Shown in pieces: positions 54,811 to 63,639 of a stretch of DNA of 64,000 nucleotides. Every line of letters starts with the position of its first letter. The stretch's first letter is position 1. This stretch comes from Chitinophaga filiformis (GTDB lineage: Bacteria > Bacteroidota > Bacteroidia > Chitinophagales > Chitinophagaceae), in assembly GCF_900102545.1 (NCBI RefSeq), contig NZ_FNBN01000002.1:594264-658263 (forward strand). Direction: 5' to 3'. Under the pieces are notes generated by a model, which searched no databases, had not been told where the DNA came from, and worked only from the letters and a program-made list of their open reading frames with translations. Made by a program: the position numbers and the translations under genes.

Positions 54811-56004
54811 ATGAAAACTAAAAATGCTTATGTTTTTGAAACGCTCGACAATTTGATATCTTTTGAACTTAACCCATCCCTGCATACGCTGCCTATTGAG
54901 CATGATGCTGCCCGGCAAAAGGTAGAGCGTGTTGCCGCCGAAGTGAAACGCTTACAGCTGGAGTTCAGGAAACAGTTTTTTAACCTGCCTGGCGAAAGCA
55001 AAAGCGCCGCCATGATTTCAAAAAGCTACGATGCCGTAGTGCTGCTCATTAACCGGGCCTATTCGTATACTCAGCATAAGGATATTGCAGCCAGCAAATT
55101 GCTGCCCGTTTTGGAAACTGCGCTGGCAGGCTTACAGGAACTGCGCCTTTTTTTGGAACAAAACTATGCTAAGTACTTAACTCCTGACAGGCTGGTGGGC
55201 ATTATTGAACTGATGGATCTTAGGGACCTGATAATGAGCAAACGCCAGGCATTGTATGACATTATGATTGCGCAGAACAACCCCGATGAGCCTTGCCAGA
55301 TTGTACTTTCGGCTTTAGACGATTTTTGTTTGAAGATAGCCAGCGGAGAAACCATTCAGCTGAAAGAGGCTGATTACTACAAAATGATTATCGGTAATAT
55401 TGAAAATTATGCCGGGCAGGAAACGGCTTTATCTGATTGTCCATCTCTACACGAATTGTTGTTGTTCTGGAATCTGAACAGCAAGTTATGCATAAGGTAC
55501 TTTTCTTACGGTATGGAGGCTTTTATGAAAGAAAAAGCGACTATTGAAGGGCAGTTGGACTACCTGCGGGATCAGCTGAAAAAAGTAAACGTGCTGCCGC
55601 AAAATCCGGGCTTTATTTATAATGCTGATTATCCCTCAATAAAAACTTATTTCACCGATTTTATTACTAACGAGATCACGTACTTGGAGAATAAAAACGT
55701 GGGCTTTTTGCCTAATGAAAAGTATAAGGCAGAAAAAGATAAGGTTACACCGTTTAAGGTAATGTGCAACTTGTCTGGTGATCAGATTAGCCTTTTACTG
55801 CGTGCCGCTGCTGAATTGAAGATGATTGTAGCCCGTTCTGTTACCGCTGTTTTTAATGCTATAGTGCCATTTCTGTCTACGGAACATCAGGCTGATTTGA
55901 GTACAGGCAATATGCGGGTGAAGAGTTACCAGGGTGAGGACCGGGATAAGGATGTGGTAATTGGAAAGCTTCAACAGATGATTGAACTGATTAAAGGATT
56001 TTAA
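54811..56004 (+). CDS. RteC-like protein next to the integrase
   Basis: This is a 397-residue, helical, soluble protein. The C-terminal part (FKVMCNLSGDQISLLLRAAA, then FNAIVPFLSTEHQADLST, MRVKSYQGEDRDKDVV and IGKLQQMIELIKGF) resembles the RteC domain of Bacteroidota conjugative elements, and the middle (RYFSYGMEAFMKEKATIEGQ to TNEITYLENK) fits the RteC N-terminal helices. RteC regulates excision and transfer in CTnDOT-type elements, and this gene lies next to the integrase, convergent with it. The family call is by remembered pattern and could be wrong in detail, but a mobile-element role is well supported by position. Confidence 0.6.
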   Translation: MKTKNAYVFETLDNLISFELNPSLHTLPIEHDAARQKVERVAAEVKRLQLEFRKQFFNLPGESKSAAMISKSYDAVVLLINRAYSYTQHKDIAASKLLPVLETALAGLQELRLFLEQNYAKYLTPDRLVGIIELMDLRDLIMSKRQALYDIMIAQNNPDEPCQIVLSALDDFCLKIASGETIQLKEADYYKMIIGNIENYAGQETALSDCPSLHELLLFWNLNSKLCIRYFSYGMEAFMKEKATIEGQLDYLRDQLKKVNVLPQNPGFIYNADYPSIKTYFTDFITNEITYLENKNVGFLPNEKYKAEKDKVTPFKVMCNLSGDQISLLLRAAAELKMIVARSVTAVFNAIVPFLSTEHQADLSTGNMRVKSYQGEDRDKDVVIGKLQQMIELIKGF

Positions 56005-56038
56005 AAGTGTCCGGCTTTGGTGCCGGACACTTTTTTTT
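56003..56038. terminator. Strong bidirectional terminator between RteC-like and integrase genes
   Basis: AAAAGTGTCCGGC and GCCGGACACTTTTTTTT form a long hairpin flanked by A and T runs, overlapping the stop region of the RteC-like gene. It lies between two convergent genes and should serve both. Confidence 0.88.
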
Positions 56039-56098
56039 ATACTGTGATGCCGTAAGGTTCCGCAACAGGCTTCTTTGCTGGTGATCACCGCTGATCTA

Positions 56099-57499
56099 CT
56101 ATGCGGCAATTCCGTAACGGCGGTAACATGTTTCAATACTGATGATTACGGCCGGTTTTTCTCTTTCTTTAATTAAGTGAGGTGCAAAGGCTTCGGCTAT
56201 GCGTTTCATACTGATCTTGCAGTATTTCTGCGTGCTTCTGATTGTTTTATGGCCTAACATTCGGCTCACGATCTCTAAAGAGAACCCGTAATGGTTTAGC
56301 ATAATGTGCGCAAAAGTATGCCGGGCTAGGTGAGTATGCAGCTTATTTTCAATTTTACAGTGCAGCTGAAGGATTTTTAAATATCCGTTATAATTCTGAT
56401 TGCTGGGCACCGGGAACAGCTGCCCGCTGGCCTGACATTCCGGATCATTTTTGTAGATATCCATGATTTCTTTGACAATCGGCGTGATCGGCACCATTTC
56501 ATCAATTCCTGTTTTGCCACGCTCACGGCATAGGAAAAATACACCGGTGGATGGTTCCTGATAAATATTGTCTTTATTCATTGCTTCCAGATCTTGAAAG
56601 GCAAATCCTGTATAGATTTGAGCCACAAAGCAATCTCTTATTCTTGCTACAGGTTTAATAAGATCGGTAGCGTTGATGATGGCCTGAATTTCATGATCTT
56701 CCAGTGGTTCTATATCGCTATCCTCATCCGCAGTGCGATAATAGGCTATAGGGTTAACTGTGAGTATGCCTTTAGCAACAGCATGGGTAAAAATCTGCTT
56801 GGTGTTTTTTACCTGCTTGTTTGCCGCTCTGTGCTCTAACTTTTCTCCGTTTCTATCAACGGTAAGATACAGGTAAAATTCCTCTGCAAAAGCGGGCTCA
56901 AAATGGCGGAGGTCCATATCATACTGTTTCCCTTGCTGGATGTATTGTTCTTGCTCTGCTGTGTTGCGCTGTTTTTTACGACTGGTAAAGGGCTTTTGTC
57001 CCGTCTTTTTGTAGGTTAAATATTCTATGAGTTTATTGCGGGTGGCCTTCCATTGTTTCAATGTTTCTGCTGAGCGGTGTTCTACATTTGCTTTTGGCAG
57101 CTTGGTTTTTTTCTCAAATTCCAGGATAAATTCATCTATAAGGTTGAGTAATGTGTATTTTGATGGCCTGCTGCTGGTCGTTTCTTTTGTGTAATATTCT
57201 GCTTTCAACTGCTCCGGTGTAATGGTAAGGGATCGCTGTTGGAGTACTTTGAAATGTGCTTTCAGTATTTCCTTAAAATCGTTGAGTTCTTTTTGTTTGA
57301 GGTCGTAATCCGGGCAGTTTGCTTTCAGGGTGTTTGTTGTGCGATCCCAGTAATCGGGATGCACTTTAATGCCTGCGCCCATATCTTTCTCCTTACCGTT
57401 AATGTTTATGCGGCATTGCAACGGAATATAGCCAGACTTTTTACTTGCTTTACCCTGACGGCAGATGAACATCAGATTTAATTCTTGTTTGCTGTTCAT
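56099..57499 (-). CDS. int: Tyrosine recombinase (site-specific integrase)
   Basis: This is a 466-residue Bacteroidota-type tyrosine integrase. It has an N-terminal arm-binding domain (IPLQCRININGKEKDMGAG), a SAM-like core-binding domain (EFYLYLTVDRNGEKLEHRAA) and a catalytic domain with YTGFAFQDLEAM in place of the usual TGLR, then HLARHTFAHIML (H-x-x-R) and LGHKTIRSTQKYCKI with the nucleophilic Tyr. The first Arg position reads Ala, as in many Bacteroidota integrases of this group. The gene lies 254 bases from the 3' end of the tRNA-Lys gene, the usual place for an element integrated in a tRNA 3' end. It should catalyse integration and excision of the island. Confidence 0.92.
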   Translation of the reverse strand: MNSKQELNLMFICRQGKASKKSGYIPLQCRININGKEKDMGAGIKVHPDYWDRTTNTLKANCPDYDLKQKELNDFKEILKAHFKVLQQRSLTITPEQLKAEYYTKETTSSRPSKYTLLNLIDEFILEFEKKTKLPKANVEHRSAETLKQWKATRNKLIEYLTYKKTGQKPFTSRKKQRNTAEQEQYIQQGKQYDMDLRHFEPAFAEEFYLYLTVDRNGEKLEHRAANKQVKNTKQIFTHAVAKGILTVNPIAYYRTADEDSDIEPLEDHEIQAIINATDLIKPVARIRDCFVAQIYTGFAFQDLEAMNKDNIYQEPSTGVFFLCRERGKTGIDEMVPITPIVKEIMDIYKNDPECQASGQLFPVPSNQNYNGYLKILQLHCKIENKLHTHLARHTFAHIMLNHYGFSLEIVSRMLGHKTIRSTQKYCKISMKRIAEAFAPHLIKEREKPAVIISIETCYRRYGIAA

Positions 57500-57753
57500 A
57501 TTAATACGTTTGAGCGTTAAAAATGATCAGCTACCGAAATGAAAAATCTTTGTAGAAAGCGGCTGTAGTGGCGAGGTGGCCGTATTTTGCGCCTCTTTTT
57601 TGGGCCACCATATAGGCCACCGTTTTGGATGGTTTTTAGGCCGTTTTGCCGTTTTTTTGCTTGATGATGGAAAAGTGGAGTTTGAGTAGAATAGCCACCA
57701 GAGCGGGTTGGAATAAAAAAAAGGCGTTCGTAGTGAACGCCTATCAGAAGTTG
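57500..57753. other. Integrase-to-tRNA gap, likely attachment region
   Basis: There are 254 bases between the integrase start and the tRNA 3' end. The core attachment site is expected to overlap the tRNA 3' end at about 57754-57790. No gene is supported here; the short frames that cross it overlap the tRNA itself. Only one copy of the tRNA-end sequence was seen in the window. Confidence 0.55.
57714..57742 (-). terminator. Terminator downstream of tRNA-Lys
   Basis: AGGCGTTC and GAACGCCT form an 8-base stem with a short loop, and on the minus strand it is followed by a run of seven T. It sits about 12 bases after the tRNA 3' end. Confidence 0.75.
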
Positions 57754-57826
57754 TGATCCCGCTGGGACTCGAACCCAGGACCCATACATTAAAAGTGTAT
57801 TGCTCTACCAACTGAGCTACGGAATC
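57754..57826 (-). tRNA. tRNA-Lys (anticodon UUU)
   Basis: The minus strand folds as a cloverleaf of 73 bases. The acceptor arms GATTCCG and CGGGATC pair over 7 bp (one G-U), the D arm holds AGCTCAGTTGGTAGAGC, the anticodon stem is ATACA/TGTAT around CTTTTAA (anticodon TTT), and the T arm holds GGTTCGAGTCC. The discriminator base is A, and CCA is not encoded. An integrase gene is next to the 3' end, which marks this as the integration target; the tRNA itself is intact. DNA to the right of it looks like core genome. Confidence 0.95.
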
Positions 57827-57984
57827 ATTCCCTTTTTGTGATTGGGATTGCAAAGGTATAAAATATTTCATTCCTTCCAACTTTTTGACAACTTTTTTTC
57901 AAACAATTTCACAAAACCCGCCACAGACAAAATAAACCATCATATCTCATTTCCCCCTATTTTTGCATTTGAAAAAAAATCATA

Positions 57985-58785
57985 ATGCAAGATAAAGTCG
58001 TGGTTATCACAGGAGGTACCTCCGGAATAGGAAAAGCGCTGACGATAGCATCTCTCCATTCAGGCGCCAAAGTAGCCGTTTGTGGCAGAAAGCCCGAAAC
58101 ACTGCAGACATTAGAGAAAGAACTGGCATCCGGCAACCTCTATACCTATACTGCCGATGTAAGTAAAGAAGAGGATTGTAAAAACTTCATTGAACAGGTC
58201 ATCGCCCGCTTAGGTAAAATAGATATCCTGATCAATAATGCCGGGATCTCTATGCGCGCATTATTTGACGATGTAGACCTCAAAGTGCTGAAACAGGTGA
58301 TGGATATTAACTTCTGGGGTACTGTTTACTGTACAAAATATGCGTTACCGTCTATATTAGCGAACAAAGGAACCGTTGTAGGTGTATCTTCTATAGCAGG
58401 TTACAGAGGTTTACCTGGCCGTACAGGATACTCCTCTTCCAAGTTCGCCATGCAGGGCTTCCTGGAATCACTACGTACCGAACATCTGCATACAGGCGTC
58501 AACGTAATGTGGGTATGCCCGGGCTTCACCAGTTCTAATATACGTAACACAGCATTGAACGAAGAAGGACGCAGCCAGGCAGAAACACCACTGGATGAAT
58601 CAAAGCTGATGAGTGCAGAAACAGTAGCTGCAGCTATACTGAAAGCAGTATCCAAACGCAAACGCACACTTGTTCTTACAGGTCAGGGAAAGATGACAGT
58701 GCTGCTAAGCAAACTGTTTCCAGGACTGCTGGATGGTATAGTATATAATCATTTTAAAAAAGAACCGGGTTCGCCGCTTAAATAA
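57985..58785 (+). CDS. SDR-family oxidoreductase
   Basis: This is a 266-residue short-chain dehydrogenase with the cofactor motif TGGTSGIGKA (near residues 10-19), the conserved NNAGIS (residues 84-89), the catalytic Ser in VSSIAGYRG and the Y-x-x-x-K pair in YSSSKFAMQG (near residues 154-158). It uses NAD(P)H to reduce or oxidise a carbonyl/alcohol substrate. A TATTTTTG box at 57959-57966 could be its -7 element. The richer G+C codon use here, compared with the island genes, marks the start of the core genome. The substrate is not known. Confidence 0.9.
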   Translation: MQDKVVVITGGTSGIGKALTIASLHSGAKVAVCGRKPETLQTLEKELASGNLYTYTADVSKEEDCKNFIEQVIARLGKIDILINNAGISMRALFDDVDLKVLKQVMDINFWGTVYCTKYALPSILANKGTVVGVSSIAGYRGLPGRTGYSSSKFAMQGFLESLRTEHLHTGVNVMWVCPGFTSSNIRNTALNEEGRSQAETPLDESKLMSAETVAAAILKAVSKRKRTLVLTGQGKMTVLLSKLFPGLLDGIVYNHFKKEPGSPLK

Positions 58786-59051
58786 TGATGTTAAGCTGTT
58801 CAGCGCCAATAGCTGATTACAAGGCAATTAGCATGAACAGCTTAACTTTAATCTTTTACTTTTTATTCTATTATTTTTTGCTTATAAGCGCCCCAAACCC
58901 CCGACCCCGGCCCTTTTATAGTTATTCACATCTGAACAAGTAATTGGCTGTTTAGTCGCAGCAACATGCAGATTTTATATTTCTTTGCATTACTAAACAA
59001 CGCCAATGCCCCAATGGCATTCTTTTTGGGTAATTGGTATTCATTGAAAAC

Positions 59052-59873
59052 ATGTCCATAATAACACTAACATCAGATATAGGCTTACAGGACTACCTGG
59101 TAGGCGCCATCAAAGGGCAGCTGTGGCAACACTGTCCAGGCGCTCCTGTTATGGACATTACTCATCAGATATCTCCTTTTAACCTGCCACAGGCCACTTA
59201 CATCTGTAAGAGCTCCTTTGCTTATTATCCACCACGTACATTCCATATTGTACTGATTAATCTGTTCGACCGTAAAGCAGATCACGTGCTGCTTGCAGAA
59301 CATAACGGACAATATATAGCCTGCGCGGATAACGGACTGATAACTATGATTGCGGGAGGAGCTCCCACAAAGGTGATCAAACTGCCTTTATATAAAACAC
59401 AGGCCAGGGATACATTCTCTATTCTCCAACGCTTCGCCGAAGCCTACAGGGAATTGCAGAACGGTAAACCATTGGCTGAACTGGGCGAATCAGCTACCGG
59501 GTATATCATCAAAAACAACCTCCAGCCGATGACCGGCCAGGATTATATCGACGGACAGATCATTCATATCGACAACTTCGAAAACGTAGTCGTGAATATC
59601 ACCCGCCAGCAGTTTGATGACCATCGCCAGAACAGGCCATTCTCCATCTACTTCCGCCGTGATGAGGTGATTACACAACTTTGTGAAACCTATGCGGATG
59701 TACCGGAAGGGCATAAACTGGCACTCTTCAACGCCGCCGGCTATCTGGAAATCGCCATTAACAAAGGAAACGCTGCCGGCCTCTTTGGTTTACAGGGCTT
59801 TACCCGCGACCAGCTGACCTCCGGCTACCAGAAACTGTCCTTCTACCAGACCGTTCGTATCATCTTCGGCTAA
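59052..59873 (+). CDS. S-adenosyl-L-methionine hydroxide adenosyltransferase (DUF62/SAM hydrolase)
   Basis: This is a 273-residue protein with the family motifs LTSDIGLQDYLVGAIKGQL at the start (key Asp in TSDIG), DITHQISPF, ADNGLITMI and the DTFSILQRFAEAY region (the family's DTFHGRD equivalent). This family uses a water or halide to break SAM to adenosine and Met; bacterial members of this type are SAM hydrolases. The frame opens earlier at 59034, but the ATG at 59052 gives the standard N-terminus. It follows the SDR gene by 266 bases (58786-59051, no gene), so it probably has its own promoter. Confidence 0.9.
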   Translation: MSIITLTSDIGLQDYLVGAIKGQLWQHCPGAPVMDITHQISPFNLPQATYICKSSFAYYPPRTFHIVLINLFDRKADHVLLAEHNGQYIACADNGLITMIAGGAPTKVIKLPLYKTQARDTFSILQRFAEAYRELQNGKPLAELGESATGYIIKNNLQPMTGQDYIDGQIIHIDNFENVVVNITRQQFDDHRQNRPFSIYFRRDEVITQLCETYADVPEGHKLALFNAAGYLEIAINKGNAAGLFGLQGFTRDQLTSGYQKLSFYQTVRIIFG

Positions 59874-60033
59874 ACCAGCCGAAGTCCCCCTCCTATTGCC
59901 CCAACTTCTCCTGCCCACTGTTAATCAAGCACTTTCCAGTACTATATTTTCCCCCTCCACCCAGAATAAATTTTTCTTATTAAAGAAAAAGTTAAAACTG
60001 TTATCGCTAATTATCATAATTTGCCACTTTTTC

Positions 60034-60041
60034 TATTTTTG
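60034..60041 (+). promoter_or_regulatory. Candidate -7 box of the DUF2723 gene
   Basis: TATTTTTG matches the Bacteroidota TAnnTTTG element, 19 bases before the ATG at 60061. No well-spaced TTTG -33 box is present, so the call is weak. Confidence 0.35.
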
Positions 60042-60060
60042 TCGGACCTAAAACATCCTT

Positions 60061-63000
60061 ATGAATTTTAAAAGGACCAACAACATTGTAGGTTGGGTTA
60101 TCTGTATCATTGCCTGCACTGTCTACATTATGACTATGGAGGCCACCGGCAGCCTGTGGGACTGCGGCGAATTCATTTCCAGTGCCTACAAGGTACAGGT
60201 TCCGCACCCTCCTGGAGCTCCTTTATTTGTGCTGTTAGGTAGATTGTTCACTATCCCGCTGTCTCCATCAAATGCAGCTTTAGGTGTGAACCTTATGTCC
60301 GCACTGTCCAGTGGTTTTACTATTTTATTCCTCTTCTGGACCATTACCCACTTCGCCCGCCGCGTGATCGTAAAAAACGGAGCGCCTATCACTCGCGAAC
60401 AGATGATCGCTATCATGGGCGCCGGTGCGGTAGGTGCGCTGGCTTATACTTTCTCTGACTCTTTCTGGTTCTCTGCTGTGGAAGGTGAAGTATACGCGAT
60501 GTCTTCTCTCTTCACCGCTATCGTTTTCTGGGCTATCCTGAAATGGGAACACGAAGCAGATGAAGCATATGCTGACCGCTGGATCGTATTCATCGCTTTT
60601 ACGATGGGTCTCTCTATCGGTGTCCACCTGCTGAACCTCCTGACTATCCCGGCTATCGTAATGGTCTACTACTTCAAACGCTATAAAGTAACCCCAGTGG
60701 GTACTTTCTGGGCGTTTATCGTTGGTTGTGCCCTTACCGGTATGGTACAGAAATTCGTTATACAGGATACTATCAAGGCTTCCGGTCTGATGGATGTTTT
60801 CTTCGTAAACTCCCTCGGCCTTCCTTTCTATACCGGTTTTGCCTTCTATTTCCTGGTGCTGGCCGGCCTGCTGCTGTACGGTCTGAAAAATCCAAAATTC
60901 GGATTCTATGCACCGCTGATCCTGGTAGCTTCCGTTATTGTGATCCCTGCTTTTAACGACTCAACTGGCGCAGGACTTAAAGCATTAAAATTCGTCATCG
61001 CGGCTATCTTCGTATCCATTCCTTACTTGCTCAAACAATTTGGCACCAACGTAAACTCTGGCAACTTCCAGCATTTTACCAAAGTGACCATCTACTCTAT
61101 ACTCTTCCTGTTATTAGGCTATTCCACCTACATCACTACCATGGTTCGCTCTACCGCTAATCCATCCGTAGATATGTACAATGTGGACAACCCGATCTCC
61201 CTTGTAGGTTACCTGGGCCGTGAACAGTATGGCGACTTCCCACTGATCTACGGACAGGTATTCACCGCACGTCCTACCAGCTACGAAGATGCCGGCAATA
61301 TCTACGCCCGCGGTAAAGACCAATATCTGATCGCTGGCAAGAAACAGGTGCCTGTCTATGCTGCGGAAGATAAAATGCTGTTCCCTCGTGTATGGGATGC
61401 CAGCAATGACCAGGGACACGCTGACTACTACCGTGACTTCCTCGGTCTTAACGAAGGAGAGAAACCATCCTTTGCCGATAACGTAAAGTTCTTCGTAAAA
61501 TACCAGGTAGGTTTCATGTACCTGCGTTACTTTATGTGGAACTTCTCCGGCAGACAAAACGATACACAGGGTTATGGCAACGTCCGCGACGGTAACTTCA
61601 TCACAGGTATCTCTTTCCTTGATAACCTGATGTATGGTGATCAGTCTACCATGCCGGACAGCCTGAAAAACAACAAGGCACATAACACCCTCTTCCTCCT
61701 GCCCTTCATCCTGGGCCTGATCGGATTCATCTATCACTACAATAACCACCGCCGGGATGCGCTGGTAGCCGGTCTGTTGTTCTTCTTCACCGGTTTTGCT
61801 ATCGTACTGTATCTCAACCAGGCCGGTAACCAGCCACGTGAACGTGACTATGCATACGTTGGTTCCTTCTACGCTTTCGCGATCTGGATAGGTTTAGGTG
61901 TACTGTCTGTCTACGAATTCCTGAAAACCAAAACCAAAGCAGCTATCTCTGCTCCGGTGGCAACCGTTGTCTGCCTGCTGGCAGTTCCGGTACTGATGGG
62001 CTTCCAGGAATGGGATGACCATGACCGTTCTACCAAAACTATCGCCCGCGACGTAGCATCTGACTATCTGCAGTCCTGCGCTCCGAACGCCATCCTCTTC
62101 ACTGTAGGTGATAATGATACGTACCCGCTGTGGTACGCACAGGAAGTAGAAGGTATCCGTCCTGATATCCGTGTGATCAACCTCAGCCTCCTGGGAGTGG
62201 ATTGGTACATTGATCAGCAACGCCATATGGTGAACCAAAGTCCTGCTGTTCCTATGAACTGGACGCCTGACAAATACCAGGGTGAAAACCGTAACTACAT
62301 CCAGTATTACGACGGAGGTAACTTCCCACAGGACAAATTCTATAACCTGAAAGAAGTAATGAACTTTATGGGCTCGGATGATCCACGTGCGAAACTGTCT
62401 ACTACAGATGGTTCCCAGATCAACTACCTCCCTGCTAAAAAGCTCTTTATACCAGTAAATGTGGCTGAAGCCATTAAAAGCGGTACTGTTGATATCCATG
62501 ACAGCGCCAGGATCATGCCTCAGCTGCCTTTCCAGATAAACAAAAATTACCTGCTGAAAAACGATCTGGCTGTATATGATATCATCGCTGCCAATGACTG
62601 GAAACGTCCGATCTACTTTACAAGCCCTACCGACCTTGGTCTGAATGACTACCTCCGTATGGATGGTCTGACCTACCGCCTGGTACCGCTGAAGAAAGAA
62701 GAAAGTAACGATCCGATGGGTGCAGAGAAGAATGTGAACATCCCTGCGATGTATAACAACCTGATGAACAAATTCGCCTTCGGTGGTGCAAATGTGAACG
62801 GTACTTACTTCGATGAGCCTAACCGTAAACTGCTGCAATACATCAGGAACTCCTACACCAGACTGGGTACCGCCCTCGCACTGGAAGGAAATAAAGATTC
62901 TGCACTGGCAGTACTCAACAAGGCTGACAAGAACCTGTTTGAAAGCAATTTCCCGTACGCCATGACCACTCCGGGTCAGATGCATAACTACAGCTCTATG

Positions 63001-63288
63001 CAGACCGTATATGCTTACTACCTGGCAGGTGATATGAAGAAAGCGGATGAGATCTCCCAGAAGATCATCAAGGATTGTACACAACAGATACAATACTACC
63101 GCAGTCTGCCTGAGTCCAAACAGGGTCCTCTCAAACGTGATACAGACATGTCTGAACAGTTCATCTCCCTGCTGCAGCGTATGAAGGAAGATTTCGCCCA
63201 TCCTGAACGCCGTCAGCCAGGACTGGAAGGCAATCGATCTATAGAAGTTGATTCCCAGGGCCAGACTACTGATTCGCCACAAAACTGA
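60061..63288 (+). CDS. DUF2723 (GT117-like) membrane glycosyltransferase
   Basis: This is a 1075-residue protein with about 11 membrane segments in its first 600 residues. The catalytic luminal motif near the N-terminus is SLWDCGEFISSAY, followed by VPHPPGAPLFVLLGR, as in protein O-mannosyltransferase-like GT117 enzymes. A soluble C-terminal half (about 600-1075) has the SCAPNAILFTVGDNDTYPLW region and a TPR-like end (LNKADKNLFESNFP). In Bacteroidota this family glycosylates exported proteins at the inner membrane. It is a single-gene unit closed by the hairpin at 63307. A 462-codon open frame on the opposite strand over most of its second half is an artefact of its codon use. Confidence 0.9.
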   Translation: MNFKRTNNIVGWVICIIACTVYIMTMEATGSLWDCGEFISSAYKVQVPHPPGAPLFVLLGRLFTIPLSPSNAALGVNLMSALSSGFTILFLFWTITHFARRVIVKNGAPITREQMIAIMGAGAVGALAYTFSDSFWFSAVEGEVYAMSSLFTAIVFWAILKWEHEADEAYADRWIVFIAFTMGLSIGVHLLNLLTIPAIVMVYYFKRYKVTPVGTFWAFIVGCALTGMVQKFVIQDTIKASGLMDVFFVNSLGLPFYTGFAFYFLVLAGLLLYGLKNPKFGFYAPLILVASVIVIPAFNDSTGAGLKALKFVIAAIFVSIPYLLKQFGTNVNSGNFQHFTKVTIYSILFLLLGYSTYITTMVRSTANPSVDMYNVDNPISLVGYLGREQYGDFPLIYGQVFTARPTSYEDAGNIYARGKDQYLIAGKKQVPVYAAEDKMLFPRVWDASNDQGHADYYRDFLGLNEGEKPSFADNVKFFVKYQVGFMYLRYFMWNFSGRQNDTQGYGNVRDGNFITGISFLDNLMYGDQSTMPDSLKNNKAHNTLFLLPFILGLIGFIYHYNNHRRDALVAGLLFFFTGFAIVLYLNQAGNQPRERDYAYVGSFYAFAIWIGLGVLSVYEFLKTKTKAAISAPVATVVCLLAVPVLMGFQEWDDHDRSTKTIARDVASDYLQSCAPNAILFTVGDNDTYPLWYAQEVEGIRPDIRVINLSLLGVDWYIDQQRHMVNQSPAVPMNWTPDKYQGENRNYIQYYDGGNFPQDKFYNLKEVMNFMGSDDPRAKLSTTDGSQINYLPAKKLFIPVNVAEAIKSGTVDIHDSARIMPQLPFQINKNYLLKNDLAVYDIIAANDWKRPIYFTSPTDLGLNDYLRMDGLTYRLVPLKKEESNDPMGAEKNVNIPAMYNNLMNKFAFGGANVNGTYFDEPNRKLLQYIRNSYTRLGTALALEGNKDSALAVLNKADKNLFESNFPYAMTTPGQMHNYSSMQTVYAYYLAGDMKKADEISQKIIKDCTQQIQYYRSLPESKQGPLKRDTDMSEQFISLLQRMKEDFAHPERRQPGLEGNRSIEVDSQGQTTDSPQN

Positions 63289-63306
63289 TAGTTAAATACC
63301 TTAAAT

Positions 63307-63348
63307 AAAAAACGGGGTGTCTCTTCACATGAGACACCCCGTTTTTTT
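63307..63348. terminator. Terminator after the DUF2723 gene
   Basis: AAAAAACGGGGTGTCTC and GAGACACCCCGTTTTTTT form a long perfect hairpin with a 7-base loop and A/T runs on both sides, starting 19 bases after the stop codon. Confidence 0.9.
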
Positions 63349-63489
63349 ATACCACCCGGCGAATTGACGCTATATGGAGTCGTTCATTATGATGGTATGT
63401 TATTGCCATTTCCCCCTGTCAGGCAACAGAAGGCCTCCCAGGGGAATATATCCGGTATGTATTCGGTACTTATTCGGTAGAGATTCGGT

Positions 63490-63606
63490 GCGACTATAGC
63501 AGGACCTATAACCTATAGGCTCCGTACTATAGCATTATAGTCACTGTTCTATAGCGATGGCTATAGAACGGTAGGCCTAATGCAGGACTACAGGGCCTAT
63601 AGGTTA
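63490..63606. repeat. CTATAG-rich nested inverted repeats
   Basis: Six CTATAG hexamers lie in this stretch, with further TATAG variants on each side. Two perfect inverted repeats are nested: AACCTATAGGC (63510-63520) with GCCTATAGGTT (63595-63605), and inside them GTTCTATAG (63546-63554) with CTATAGAAC (63561-63569). Just upstream, TTCGGT recurs four times (63462-63488). The stretch is gene-free (63349-63639). Its role is unknown; a folded RNA, a repeat element or a protein-binding array are all possible. Confidence 0.7.
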
Positions 63607-63639
63607 AGGTTCGTAGTATAGTCGGAGTATAGTCGTATG

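Noticed and set aside
57517..57880. Two overlapping minus-strand frames of 90 and 117 codons.
   Set aside because: Both run across the tRNA-Lys gene and its terminator; the protein matches the tRNA sequence read as codons, a known artefact.
61894..63282. A 462-codon open frame on the minus strand.
   Set aside because: It lies wholly inside the well-supported DUF2723 gene and its protein has no recognisable features; it follows from the codon use of the real gene.
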